Assembly (NCBI GenBank): GCA_022758925.1
Contig: JAEMQF010000028.1
Coordinates: forward strand, 1-38,488
Direction: 5' to 3'
From: Burkholderiales bacterium
GTDB lineage: Bacteria; Pseudomonadota; Gammaproteobacteria; Burkholderiales; Burkholderiaceae_C
Length of the DNA stretch: 38,488 bases
Shown piece after piece: positions 22,555 through 30,878 of the stretch; position 1 is the stretch's first letter; every line of letters starts with the position of its first letter. The notes under the pieces are model-generated. The model worked only from the letters and a program-made list of their open reading frames with translations. It did not search any database and was not told the origin of the DNA. The position numbers were made by a program, and so were the translations under genes.

Positions 22555-22782
22555 TCACACGGAAATCGGGACCACGCGCTCGCGCGCCAGTGCTGCAGCG
22601 TAGGCCAGTGCTGCAGGGACGTGTTCAGCCCGCAAGCCAGGGTACTGGCGCAGGATCTCCTCGGGCGCGGCACCTTGTGCAAGGTTGTCCAGCACGACAG
22701 TCACAGGGATGCGCGTGCCTACGAAGCGGACCGCTCCATGCAGGATGCTCGGATCAGTGGTGATGTACTGCTTCCAGTCCAT
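22555..22782 (-). CDS. DUF433 antitoxin candidate (pair 2), first gene of the array
   Basis: 75 residues: MDWKQYITTDPSILHGAVRF, VGTRIPVTVVLDNLAQGAAP, EEILRQYPGLRAEHVPAALA. A complete DUF433 protein. GAGG lies four bases before the ATG. It is the farthest gene upstream in the array; beyond it there is no attC-like site, no attI that I can recognise and no integrase, only about 470 bp before the adaptor gene on the other strand. Confidence 0.87.
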   Translation of the reverse strand: MDWKQYITTDPSILHGAVRFVGTRIPVTVVLDNLAQGAAPEEILRQYPGLRAEHVPAALAYAAALARERVVPISV

Positions 22783-23252
22783 GGCAGCCTCGCTGTGGGA
22801 TCGAGCTGCCATCTTACCCGCGCTACTTCCGATGGGCGGACCAGGGAAGCGCGAAGCGCCGGTTGCAACGCCTAGGCATTCATGATTCTGGCGCATTGCC
22901 CAGGAGCATGACTCTTGGTACGGTACCGCAAGCCGGTTCGTCGTGAGGTCTGGACGCCTTGCTGTCCATGCGCGCCCTGTCTACCATTTCCCCAACGTTC
23001 ACTCCAACGCCGAACTCACCTCGCTGCTGCACGGCGAGCCTGTGGGACACAGGCCACCGAGCGAGATCGCGCAGCTCAACGCCATCGAGGCCGCGTTCGA
23101 AGTCCTGGCGGCGGCCGAAGCAACCTACCACCCCGCATGACGCCACGTCAGGCCCGGCCGCCAGCGCCCCGCGCCCGCACCTCCGCGCTCTTTTTTCGGC
23201 ACTTGGGCACAATCGCACCGCGCGGCGTCGCGCTTGCAACCTCCCGCATCCC
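22783..23252 (+). other. Boundary stretch with a possible truncated reading frame
   Basis: 470 bp between the array and the adaptor gene. On the plus strand a frame ending at 23140 (HFPNVHSNAELTSLLHGEPV, then GHRPPSEIAQLNAIEAAFEV) has coding-like composition but no known family and no good start; it may be the 3' end of a gene cut by the array. GGTACGGTACC near 22920 is a small palindrome. No integrase fragment is visible. Confidence 0.4.
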
Positions 23253-24527
23253 ATGACCGAACCCGCCACCGGCACCACCGCGCCGACGAAGTTGTCCAGA
23301 CTCACGATCGACCGCGGCGCGCCGGTGCGCCGCAGGCGCCGGCGCTGGCTGTGGTGGGCGCTGGCCGGGATTGCACTGGCAGTGGTGGCCGCGGCGGCGT
23401 TCGGACCGCGCAAGTTCGAAGTGCAGACGGCGTCGGTGCTGAAGGCCTACCCGACGCAGCAGTACGCGCAGCTGGTCGCGTCGGGTTACGTCGTCGCGCA
23501 GCGGCGCGCCGCGGTCGCGTCGAAGGCGACCGGCCAACTCGTCGAGCTGAGGGTTCGCGAAGGGTCGGTCGTGAAGAAGGACGACATCATCGCGCGCATC
23601 GACGCCAACGACGTGCAGGCGAGCATCGCCTCGGCCCAGGCGGCGGTCGGCCAGGCCGAAGCGGGCTTGCTTCAGGCGCAGGCGCAGCTCAAGCAGTCGC
23701 AGGTCGAGCAAGGCAATGCCGACGCCGAATTGCAGCGTACCCTGGGTCTGCAGGCGCAAGGCTTTGTCTCGCCGCAGGCGCTGGACAGCGTGCGCCGGCG
23801 CGCCGACGCCGCGCGTGCCTCCGGCGCCGCCGCCGAGGCGGCGATCGGCCAGGGCCAGGCCAGCGTGGTGCAGGCGCAGGCACAACTCAAGGTGCTGCAG
23901 GTGAACAAGGACTACACGCTGATCCGCGCGCCGTTCGACGGCGTGGTGCTGGTGAAGAACGCCAACGTCGGCGACATCATCTCGCCGTTTTCCAGCGCCT
24001 CCAGCACGCAGGGCGCGGTGGTGACGATGGCCGACATGAGCACGCTCGAGGTCGAGGCCGACGTCTCGGAGAGCAATGTGTCGAAGGTGCGCGCCGAGCA
24101 GCCGGTGGAGATCACGCTCGATGCGCTGCCCGACGTTCGCTTCCGCGGCAACGTGTCGCGCATCGTGCCCACCGTCGATCGCGCCAAGGCGACCGTGATG
24201 ACCAAGGTGCGCTTCGAAAAACTCGATCCGCGCATCCTGCCGGAGATGAGCGCGAAGGTGAGCTTTCTGTCGCAGCCTGCGACCGACGCCGACCAGACCG
24301 CCGTGCTCGCGGTGAATCCGAAGGCCGTGACCGAACGCGACGGCAAACGAGTCGTGTTCCGCCTGAAAGACGACAGCGTCGAAGCCGTGCCGGTGACGCC
24401 GGGCCGCACCCTCGGCGACGCGCTCGAACTCAGCGGCAGCGCGCTGAAGTCGGGCGACAAGGTCGTGCTCGCACCCGACTCCAAGCTGCACACCGGCGCG
24501 AAGGTCAGCGTCGCGGCGGGCAAGTGA
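23253..24527 (+). CDS. MacA/HlyD-type periplasmic adaptor (membrane fusion protein)
   Basis: 424 residues. A basic N-terminus leads to one membrane helix (WLWWALAGIALAVVAAAAFG), then the lipoyl/barrel-sandwich halves (QLVASGYVVAQRRAAVASKA and NKDYTLIRAPFDGVVLVKNA) flank a long coiled-coil rich in A/Q (about residues 120-220). A beta-barrel with a C-terminal proximal domain follows (VLAVNPKAVTERDGKRVVFR). It connects an inner-membrane ABC pump to an outer-membrane channel. The ATG at 23253 follows a CTCCC-rich leader without a clear ribosome binding site. The stop overlaps the ATPase start (GTGA), so it heads a four-gene operon. The substrate is not apparent. Confidence 0.88.
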   Translation: MTEPATGTTAPTKLSRLTIDRGAPVRRRRRRWLWWALAGIALAVVAAAAFGPRKFEVQTASVLKAYPTQQYAQLVASGYVVAQRRAAVASKATGQLVELRVREGSVVKKDDIIARIDANDVQASIASAQAAVGQAEAGLLQAQAQLKQSQVEQGNADAELQRTLGLQAQGFVSPQALDSVRRRADAARASGAAAEAAIGQGQASVVQAQAQLKVLQVNKDYTLIRAPFDGVVLVKNANVGDIISPFSSASSTQGAVVTMADMSTLEVEADVSESNVSKVRAEQPVEITLDALPDVRFRGNVSRIVPTVDRAKATVMTKVRFEKLDPRILPEMSAKVSFLSQPATDADQTAVLAVNPKAVTERDGKRVVFRLKDDSVEAVPVTPGRTLGDALELSGSALKSGDKVVLAPDSKLHTGAKVSVAAGK

Positions 24528-25270
24528 GCGCTGCAACCGCGGCTACGCGCGCCATGCCGGAAGCCGGCGCTGACGAGCCGGGCGCGGCGCCGCCGCTGAT
24601 CCAGATCCGCGGCCTGTCGAAGGACTACCACCGCGGTGAGCAGGTCATCCATGTGCTGCGCGAGATCGAGCTCGACGTGCGCAGCGGCGAGTTCGTGGCG
24701 CTGATGGGGCCGAGCGGCTCGGGCAAGAGCACCTTGCTGAACCTGATCGCCGGCATCGACAAGCCGAGCGGCGGCACGATCCGGATCGGCGGCGTCGACA
24801 TCGGGACGCTGGGCGAAGGGGCGCTGGCCGACTGGCGCGCCGCGAACGTCGGCTTCATCTTCCAGTTCTACAACCTGATGCCGGTGCTGACGGCGTTCGA
24901 GAACGTCGAACTGCCGTTGTTGCTGACGAGCATGTCGGCGCGCGAACGCGAAGCGCAGGTCGACGCGGTGCTCGGCATGGTGGCCCTCACCGACCGCGCC
25001 GACCACTACCCGAACGAGCTGTCGGGCGGCCAGCAGCAGCGCGTCGCGGTGGCGCGCGCGCTCGTCACCGACCCGACCCTGATCGTCGCCGACGAGCCGA
25101 CCGGCGACCTCGACCGCGTCACCGGCGAAGAGGTGCTGTCGCTGCTCGAACAGTTCGTGCGCGAGCTGGGCAAGACCGTCGTCATGGTCACGCACGACCC
25201 GAAGGCGGCGGCGAAGGCGCAGCGCATCGTGCACCTCGAAAAAGGCGTGCTGGTCGACATGGTGGCGTGA
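24524..25270 (+). CDS. MacB/LolD-type ABC transporter ATPase
   Basis: 248 residues if GTG 24524 is the start (GTGA overlap with the adaptor stop); ATG 24554 is the alternative. All nucleotide-binding motifs are present: Walker A GPSGSGKS, Q-loop FIFQFYNLMPVL, signature LSGGQQQR, Walker B LIVADEPTGDLD, H-loop VTHD. The group MacB/LolD/FtsE powers mechanotransmission rather than direct transport across the inner membrane. It ends in TGATG overlap with the first permease. Confidence 0.93.
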   Translation: MSAATAATRAMPEAGADEPGAAPPLIQIRGLSKDYHRGEQVIHVLREIELDVRSGEFVALMGPSGSGKSTLLNLIAGIDKPSGGTIRIGGVDIGTLGEGALADWRAANVGFIFQFYNLMPVLTAFENVELPLLLTSMSAREREAQVDAVLGMVALTDRADHYPNELSGGQQQRVAVARALVTDPTLIVADEPTGDLDRVTGEEVLSLLEQFVRELGKTVVMVTHDPKAAAKAQRIVHLEKGVLVDMVA

Positions 25271-26427
25271 TGTTCCTGTTCAAGCTGCTGCTGCGCAACG
25301 CGTTCCGCCACAAGCTGCGCACCGCCCTGACGATGGTCGGGCTGGTGGTCGCGATCTGCGCCTTCGGCCTGCTGCGCACCATCCTCGGCGCCTGGTACGC
25401 CGGGGTCGAAGCGAGCAGCTCGACGCGCCTGATCACGCGCAGCGCGATCTCGCTCACCTTCCCGTTGCCGCTGAACTACGCGCAGCGCCTGAAGGGCGTC
25501 GACGGCGTGACATCGGTGTCTTGGGCGAACTGGTTCGGCGGCATCTACATCACGGAGCGCAACTTCTTCCCGCAGTTCGCGGTCGAGCCCGCGTCGTACC
25601 TCGCGCTCTACCCCGAGTACGTGCTGAGTGACGAACACCGGCAAGCGTTCCTGCGCGACCGCAAGGGCGCGGTCGTCGGGCGCAAGCTCGCGGACCAGTT
25701 CGGCTGGAAGGTCGGCGACCAGATCCCCCTGCGCGGCACGATCTTCCCCGGCACCTGGAGCTTCACGCTGCGCGGCATCTGGGATGGCATCGACGACAAG
25801 ACCGACGAGTCGCAAATGCTGATTCACTGGGGCTACCTGAACGAGTCGCTGCGCGCGCGCCTGGGTCGGCGCGCCGATTTCGTCGGCGTCTACGTGGTCG
25901 GCATCGACGAGCCGAACAATGCGGCGCTGATCTCGCAGCGCATCGACGCGCTGTTCAAGAACTCGCTCGCCGAGACGCTGACCGAGACCGAGAAGGCGTT
26001 CCAGCTCAGCTTCGTCTCGATGAGCGAGGCCATCCTGGTCGCCGTGGAAGCGGTGAGCTACATCATCATTCTCATCATCATGGCGGTGATGGCGAACACG
26101 ATGACGATGACCGCGCGCGAACGCCTGGCCGAGTACGCGACTCTGAAGACACTCGGCTTCGCGCCGGGTTTCATCTCGATGCTGCTGTTCGGCGAGAGCC
26201 TGCTGATCGCGCTCCTGGGGGGTGTTGCCGGGCTGCTGGTGACGTTGCCGCTGGCGGCGGTGTTCCGCAAGGCGGTGGGCACGCTGTTCCCGGTGTTCCA
26301 GGTGTCGGACTTGACGATGGCGCTGCAACTCTCGGCAGCGCTCGTCGTCGGCATGGTGGCCGCCGCGTGGCCGGCGTGGCGCATGTCGCGCATCGACATC
26401 GTGCAAGGGCTGCGCCATGTGGGCTGA
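25270..26427 (+). CDS. FtsX/MacB-type ABC permease, first
   Basis: 385 residues. One N-terminal helix (TALTMVGLVVAICAFGLLRT), a periplasmic MacB-PCD-like domain (about 45-260), and three C-terminal helices of the FtsX domain (YIIILIIMAVMANTMTMTAR, with ERLAEYATLKTLGFAPGFIS as the coupling region). It is translated from the ATG overlapping the ATPase stop. The end region is partly duplicated just downstream (see the 26411-26525 repeat). Pairs with the next permease as a heterodimer, by analogy to similar operons. Confidence 0.9.
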   Translation: MFLFKLLLRNAFRHKLRTALTMVGLVVAICAFGLLRTILGAWYAGVEASSSTRLITRSAISLTFPLPLNYAQRLKGVDGVTSVSWANWFGGIYITERNFFPQFAVEPASYLALYPEYVLSDEHRQAFLRDRKGAVVGRKLADQFGWKVGDQIPLRGTIFPGTWSFTLRGIWDGIDDKTDESQMLIHWGYLNESLRARLGRRADFVGVYVVGIDEPNNAALISQRIDALFKNSLAETLTETEKAFQLSFVSMSEAILVAVEAVSYIIILIIMAVMANTMTMTARERLAEYATLKTLGFAPGFISMLLFGESLLIALLGGVAGLLVTLPLAAVFRKAVGTLFPVFQVSDLTMALQLSAALVVGMVAAAWPAWRMSRIDIVQGLRHVG

Positions 26428-26525
26428 ACGTGCGGTGCCGGGCGTGAGCGGTCTTGCCGGTCATGGTGATGGTTCCAGCAGCCGCGCCATTTGGGCTGAA
26501 CGGCGGTGGCGGGCATGAGAGGACT
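26411..26525 (+). repeat. Tandem duplication at the permease junction
   Basis: The end of permease 1 (from 26411: GCGCCAT, TGGGCTGAACG, GCGGTG, GGGC, TGAG) recurs about 72 bp later (from 26483), running into the start of permease 2. The ATG of permease 2 lies where the first copy has GTG. A short slippage or recombination event probably produced it. Confidence 0.6.
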
Positions 26526-27684
26526 GCCGCTGAGCTACATCGCGCGCAACCTCTGGGTGCGGCGCGTGACCACGCTGCTCACCGCCGCCGGCATGGCGCT
26601 CGTCGTCTACGTCTTCGCCACCGTGTTGATGATGAGCGAAGGCATCCGCGCGACGCTGGTGGCGACCGGCCAGCCCAACAACGTGATGGTGTTGCGGCGC
26701 GGCGCGGGTGCCGAGATCAACAGCGGCATCGCGCGCGAGCAGGCGGCGATCGTCGACTCGCTGCCCGCGATCGCCACCGACGCGCTCGGCCGGCGCCTGC
26801 TGAGCAAGGAACCCGTGGTGCTGAACAACCTGCCCAAGCGCGGCAGCGGAAAACCGAGCAACGTGACGGTGCGCGGCACCTCGGAGGTCGGGCTCGAGCT
26901 GCGCCCGCAGGTGAAGCTGATCGAGGGCCGGATGTTCCGCGCCGGCAGCTCGGAGATCATCGCCGGCCAGGCGGTGACGAAGGGATTTCAGGGCGCGTCG
27001 CTCGGCGAATCGATGCGCTTTGCCGGCCGCGACTGGACCGTGGTCGGTGTGTTCGACGGCGGGCGCACCGGTTTCGATTCGGAACTCTGGGGCGATTCCG
27101 AGCAGATGATGCAGGCGTTTCGCCGCACCGCGTTCTCGAGCGTGGTGTTCCGGCTTGCCGATGCGGATGCGTTAGACGCCGTCAAGGCCGGCCTCGAAAG
27201 CGACCCGCGGCTCACGCTCGAGGCCAAGCGCGAGGTGCGCTTCTATGAGGAGCAGAGCGAGGCGCTCGCCAAGTTCATCAGCATCCTGGGCACCACGCTG
27301 TCGGTGATCTTCTCGATCGGCGCGATCGTCGGCGCGATGATCACGATGTTCGCCGCGGTCGCCTCGCGCATCGGCGAGATCGGCACGCTGCGCGCGCTCG
27401 GGTTCCGGCGCAGCGCGGTGCTCGCCGCGTTTCTGCTCGAATCGCTGCTGCTGTCGCTGGCGGGCGGGCTGGTGGGCTTGGCCGCAGCCTCGTTCATGCA
27501 GGCGGTGGACATCTCGACCACCAACTTCCAGACCTTCGCCGAACTCGCGTTTCAGTTCCGGCTGACGCCGCAGATCGCGCTGCAGACGCTGGTGTTTGCG
27601 CTGTGCATGGGGTTCGTCGGCGGCTTCATACCGGCCTGGCGCGCGGGGCGGTTGAAGATCGTCGACTGTCTGCGCGAGGCGTAG
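26515..27684 (+). CDS. FtsX/MacB-type ABC permease, second
   Basis: 389 residues with the same layout as permease 1: N-terminal helix (TTLLTAAGMALVVYVFATVL), a periplasmic domain, and C-terminal FtsX helices (VIFSIGAIVGAMITMFAAVA, SRIGEIGTLRALGFRRSAVL, ALCMGFVGGFIPAWRAGRLK). The two permeases are clearly related but far apart in sequence. I chose the ATG at 26515; an in-frame GTG at 26506 is possible. Unlike the other joints in this operon there is an 87-bp gap before it, filled by the junction duplication. The operon seems to end here. Confidence 0.9.
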   Translation: MRGLPLSYIARNLWVRRVTTLLTAAGMALVVYVFATVLMMSEGIRATLVATGQPNNVMVLRRGAGAEINSGIAREQAAIVDSLPAIATDALGRRLLSKEPVVLNNLPKRGSGKPSNVTVRGTSEVGLELRPQVKLIEGRMFRAGSSEIIAGQAVTKGFQGASLGESMRFAGRDWTVVGVFDGGRTGFDSELWGDSEQMMQAFRRTAFSSVVFRLADADALDAVKAGLESDPRLTLEAKREVRFYEEQSEALAKFISILGTTLSVIFSIGAIVGAMITMFAAVASRIGEIGTLRALGFRRSAVLAAFLLESLLLSLAGGLVGLAAASFMQAVDISTTNFQTFAELAFQFRLTPQIALQTLVFALCMGFVGGFIPAWRAGRLKIVDCLREA

Positions 27685-27862
27685 CGCGGCAACCACATGC
27701 TGAAGGAGCGACTCATGGATTCGAAGATGATGCCTCGGTTTGCGGTGGCATGAAGGCAGCGCCGATCGAATTCGCCACGCAGGGTGCCGCGAGCAAGGCT
27801 CTCATTGCCTCGGCGCGGCTGTACTGCCAGACCCGCTTCTAAGCTCACGACGGCAGGGTCGA

Positions 27863-28561
27863 ATGTCCGCACCTCCTACTGCGCTGCGCAAGGCCCTGAC
27901 CTGGGCGGAGCTGCTGCCGTCGATCCTGGCGGGCGGCTGGGTGGTCTCGCTCTTCACCGCTGCGGTGCTGCTGGCGCGCGAGTATTCGGCGCCGATCCAG
28001 GCCGTGCTGCAGGCGCACCCGCGCCTGGCGATCGTGGTCTTCATCGTCACGTCGGTGGTGGCGGTGCTGGTACCTTTTCTGACCAACCTGCCACTGGTGC
28101 CGCTCGCCGTGCTCGCCTGGGGGCCGGCGTGGACCGCTTCGCTGCTGCTGTCAGGCTGGGTCGCCGGAGCCGCCCTCTCGTTCGTGCTGGGGCGCTATGC
28201 AGGCCGCTTCATCCTGCGCCACTTCCCGTCGGCGAAGCGCCACGCGAACATCGACCGTCTGATCCATCCGCGCCATCGCCTCGCGTCGTTGATCATGCTG
28301 CGCATGACGTTTCCGGTGGATGTGCTCTCCTATGCGCTGGGAATGTTCAGCCGCAGCACCACGTTGACCGAGAACGTCGTCTCCACGGCGCTGGGCGCGG
28401 CGCCGTTCGCCGTGCTGTTCGCGCTCTTCCCGGCCCTGTCGGCGACGACCCAGTTCGTCTTGTTCGCGATCTGTACGCTCGTCTTCGGGGCCCACGTCCT
28501 GTGGGTCTTGCGCCGCACGTCGGGAACTGATAGCCAGGACAGCGGGGGAGTCGAACGCTGA
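27863..28561 (+). CDS. VTT-domain (TVP38/TMEM64, DedA-like) membrane protein
   Basis: 232 residues. Hydrophobic segments at about 18-40, 55-80 and 85-110, then the VTT motif region (LSFVLGRYAGRFILRHFPSA, and RLASLIMLRMTFPVDVLSYA with the conserved Arg/Pro, LGMFSRSTTLTENVVSTALG). Proteins of this group are lipid scramblases or transporters of undecaprenyl phosphate-type lipids. The N-terminus MSAPPTALRKALTWAELLPS begins at the ATG at 27863. Short frames between 27685 and 27862 (for example one ending YCQTRF at 27842) are not assigned. Confidence 0.8.
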   Translation: MSAPPTALRKALTWAELLPSILAGGWVVSLFTAAVLLAREYSAPIQAVLQAHPRLAIVVFIVTSVVAVLVPFLTNLPLVPLAVLAWGPAWTASLLLSGWVAGAALSFVLGRYAGRFILRHFPSAKRHANIDRLIHPRHRLASLIMLRMTFPVDVLSYALGMFSRSTTLTENVVSTALGAAPFAVLFALFPALSATTQFVLFAICTLVFGAHVLWVLRRTSGTDSQDSGGVER

Positions 28562-28730
28562 ACGCTTACGCAGCGCCGGTTCGGTGGTCTCGAAGACGCC
28601 AGCGTGCAAGCGGCGCGCGCCGCCGGAAGACGCCGGGCGCGATACTCCTTCGCCGCTCGCGCCGGTTGCGGGTTGGCAAGCAGGCGCGGCTGCGCTTCAA
28701 TTGCCTGCGGGACATGACCTGGAGTTCATC

Positions 28731-30614
28731 ATGGCAAGAGCAACCAGCAAGGGCGCGCAACGGCTTCCCGGATTCGCCCGCAATGTCGTGCCCGATCGGC
28801 TCGACCTGCGCGACCGCTCCTACATGCCGCCGGTGGCGGTGATTCCGGCATACGAGCTGGCGCCGCGGATCGACGTTCCGGTGCTCGACCAGGGGCAGAC
28901 CAACGCCTGCACCGGCTTCGCCCTCGCGAGCGTGGTCTATCACCTGCAGCTCGCGGCGAAACACGAGCCTGCCGAGTGCAGCGTTTCGCCCTTCATGCTG
29001 TACTCGATGGCGCGGCGCTACGACGAGTTTCCCGGAAGACCGGATGTCGACACCGGCTCGAGCGCGCGCGGGGCGATGAAGGGCTGGTTCAAGTACGGCG
29101 CCTGCGAGCAGCGCCTCTGGGCCACCGAAGAGATGCCCAAGGCGGCAGCGCGCGCACAGGACGACTGGTGGCTCGACGCGGTGCGCCGGCCGCTCGGGGC
29201 CTATTACCGGGTCGACCCGCGCTCAGTGACCGACATGCACGTGGCGCTGAACGAGATCGGCATCCTCTACGCCAGCGCGGCCTGCCACAGCGGCTGGGAG
29301 ACGGGCCTGGGCGTGCAGACGCAAGGCTGGTGGAACATCCCGCCGCAGAAGGCGACTCCTGCCGACGGCGGCCATGCATTCGTCATCGTCGGCTACAACC
29401 GCGACGGTTTCATCATCCAGAACTCCTGGGGCACGCAGTGGGGCACGGCGGGCCGCGCGGTGCTGCAGTACGAGGACTGGATCGACAACGCCATGGACTG
29501 CTGGGTGGCGCAACTCGGCGTGGTGACCGAGCTGCATCGGCAGATCGCGCGCACGTCGGGCCTGCGTACGCGCCAGGGCAAGGTGCACATCGCCACCGAG
29601 CCGACGCTGCGAACGCGCGAGATCAGCCCCTACATCATCGACATGGAGAACGACGGCCGCTTGAGCAACACCGGCGACTTTCACACCAGCGACGCCGACA
29701 TCGAGGCGCTTGTGACGCAGCAACTCGGCATCGCGCGCAACGCCTGGGGCCTGGCCGAGAACGACGCGGTGGACATCGCCATCTACGCGCACGGCGGGCT
29801 GACTTCGGAAGGCGAAGCGGCGGCGACCGCGGCGAAATGGATCCCGGCCCTCTACGACAACCGGATCTTCCCGATCTTCCTGATGTGGGAGACGGACCTG
29901 ATGTCCACGCTCAAGGACCGCCTCGAGAACGTGCTGCAGGGCGAGCCGCGCATGGCGGGCGGCCTGCTCGATGTCGCCAGGAAGTGGTGGAACGAGCGCC
30001 TGGAGAAGCTGCTCGCGCACCCGGGAACCATGTTCTGGGGCGAGATGAAGCAAAACGGCCAGGCCATCTCCGGCACGCCGCACAGCGGCGCCATCAAGCT
30101 TCACGAGGCGTGCAGCAGGTCGCCCTTCTTCGCCGACGCGTCGCGGGTGCGCCTGCACCTGATCGGCCACTCTGCAGGATCGATCGCGCACAGCTACATC
30201 GTGAAGACGCTGTGCAAGCGCGGCTGGAGTTTCGAGAGCGTGAATTTCATGGCGCCTGCGGTGCGCGTGGATGTGTTCCAGGACTGCGTCGCGCCGGCGC
30301 TGCGCAACGGCAAGGTGAAGCGGCTGAACCAGTTCCATCTCAGCGACGACATCGAGCAGAAGGACCCGACCTGCAAGCCGATCCTCGGCTATGGCCGCTC
30401 GCTGTTGTATCTGGTTTCGCGCTCGTTCGAGGGCGGCGTCGAGACGCCGATCCTGGGCATGCAGAAATACTTCGAGGCGGTGAAAGACCTGCCCAACGTG
30501 CAGGCATGGGCCGCGCCGGGGGCGCAGTCGAAGAGCACCACGCACGGCGGCTTCGACGATGATCCGACGACGATGGCGAGCGTGATCGCGCTGATCCGGG
30601 GCGCGAAGATCTGA
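28731..30614 (+). CDS. Papain-like (C1) cysteine peptidase fused to alpha/beta-hydrolase-like domain
   Basis: 627 residues with no signal peptide. Residues 25-265 are a C1 peptidase: VLDQGQTNACTGFALASVVY carries the oxyanion Gln and nucleophile C60, DGGHAFVIVGYNRDG has H215, and IQNSWGTQWGTAG the Asn (N231). There is no propeptide. Residues 340-600 form a second domain: AVDIAIYAHGGLTSEGEAAA, then VRLHLIGHSAGSIAHSYIVK with the GxSxG nucleophile elbow (S481), as in lipases and esterases. Both triads seem intact. GGAG lies seven bases before the ATG at 28731; a longer frame upstream has no ribosome binding site. The gene is single, with no immunity-like partner adjoining. The substrate is unknown. 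Confidence 0.85.
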   Translation: MARATSKGAQRLPGFARNVVPDRLDLRDRSYMPPVAVIPAYELAPRIDVPVLDQGQTNACTGFALASVVYHLQLAAKHEPAECSVSPFMLYSMARRYDEFPGRPDVDTGSSARGAMKGWFKYGACEQRLWATEEMPKAAARAQDDWWLDAVRRPLGAYYRVDPRSVTDMHVALNEIGILYASAACHSGWETGLGVQTQGWWNIPPQKATPADGGHAFVIVGYNRDGFIIQNSWGTQWGTAGRAVLQYEDWIDNAMDCWVAQLGVVTELHRQIARTSGLRTRQGKVHIATEPTLRTREISPYIIDMENDGRLSNTGDFHTSDADIEALVTQQLGIARNAWGLAENDAVDIAIYAHGGLTSEGEAAATAAKWIPALYDNRIFPIFLMWETDLMSTLKDRLENVLQGEPRMAGGLLDVARKWWNERLEKLLAHPGTMFWGEMKQNGQAISGTPHSGAIKLHEACSRSPFFADASRVRLHLIGHSAGSIAHSYIVKTLCKRGWSFESVNFMAPAVRVDVFQDCVAPALRNGKVKRLNQFHLSDDIEQKDPTCKPILGYGRSLLYLVSRSFEGGVETPILGMQKYFEAVKDLPNVQAWAAPGAQSKSTTHGGFDDDPTTMASVIALIRGAKI

Positions 30615-30878
30615 ATCCGGCTGCGGGAGCGACCGCGTGGAGCCCGCGTGCCGCAGCGCGGCTCAATCGGGCGCGTAGCGCTCTCACCCGAATGCTGGTG
30701 GACATGGGTAGAGACCTCAGTGTTCATGCGGTGTAGCCAGCGCAGGGAGGCGGTCAACTGCGGTTTCCAGGGTCAAGGACCCGTCGATGAACGCGCGCAC
30801 CGAGCGGGGCTGAACGCTGGTTCCGAAGCTCCCCGGGAAGAAGCAGCCGCACCTGCTGCGCCTACAGCGCCGCTGCCT

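Larger units (their letters stand above)
16230..22782 (-). mobile_element. Integron-like cassette array without integrase (CALIN), probably decayed
   Basis: Eleven small genes of unrelated function lie on the minus strand, and nearly every gene boundary carries an attC-like imperfect dyad. Sites are at 16354-16425, 16953-17024, 17700-17767, 18841-18898, 19554-19625, 20100-20210, 20787-20854, about 21320-21419 and 22121-22190. Each has an RYYYAAC-like box on the 3' side of a gene, often overlapping its stop, paired with a GTTRRRY-like box toward the next gene, whose start codon follows within 15-60 bp. Three sites are exactly 72 bp and two 68 bp. No intI or attI is seen; the RND-type adaptor gene begins just beyond. 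Many right-hand boxes deviate from GTTRRRY, so recombination is probably lost. The array structure is seen in the sequence; the name CALIN is my interpretation. Confidence 0.68.
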
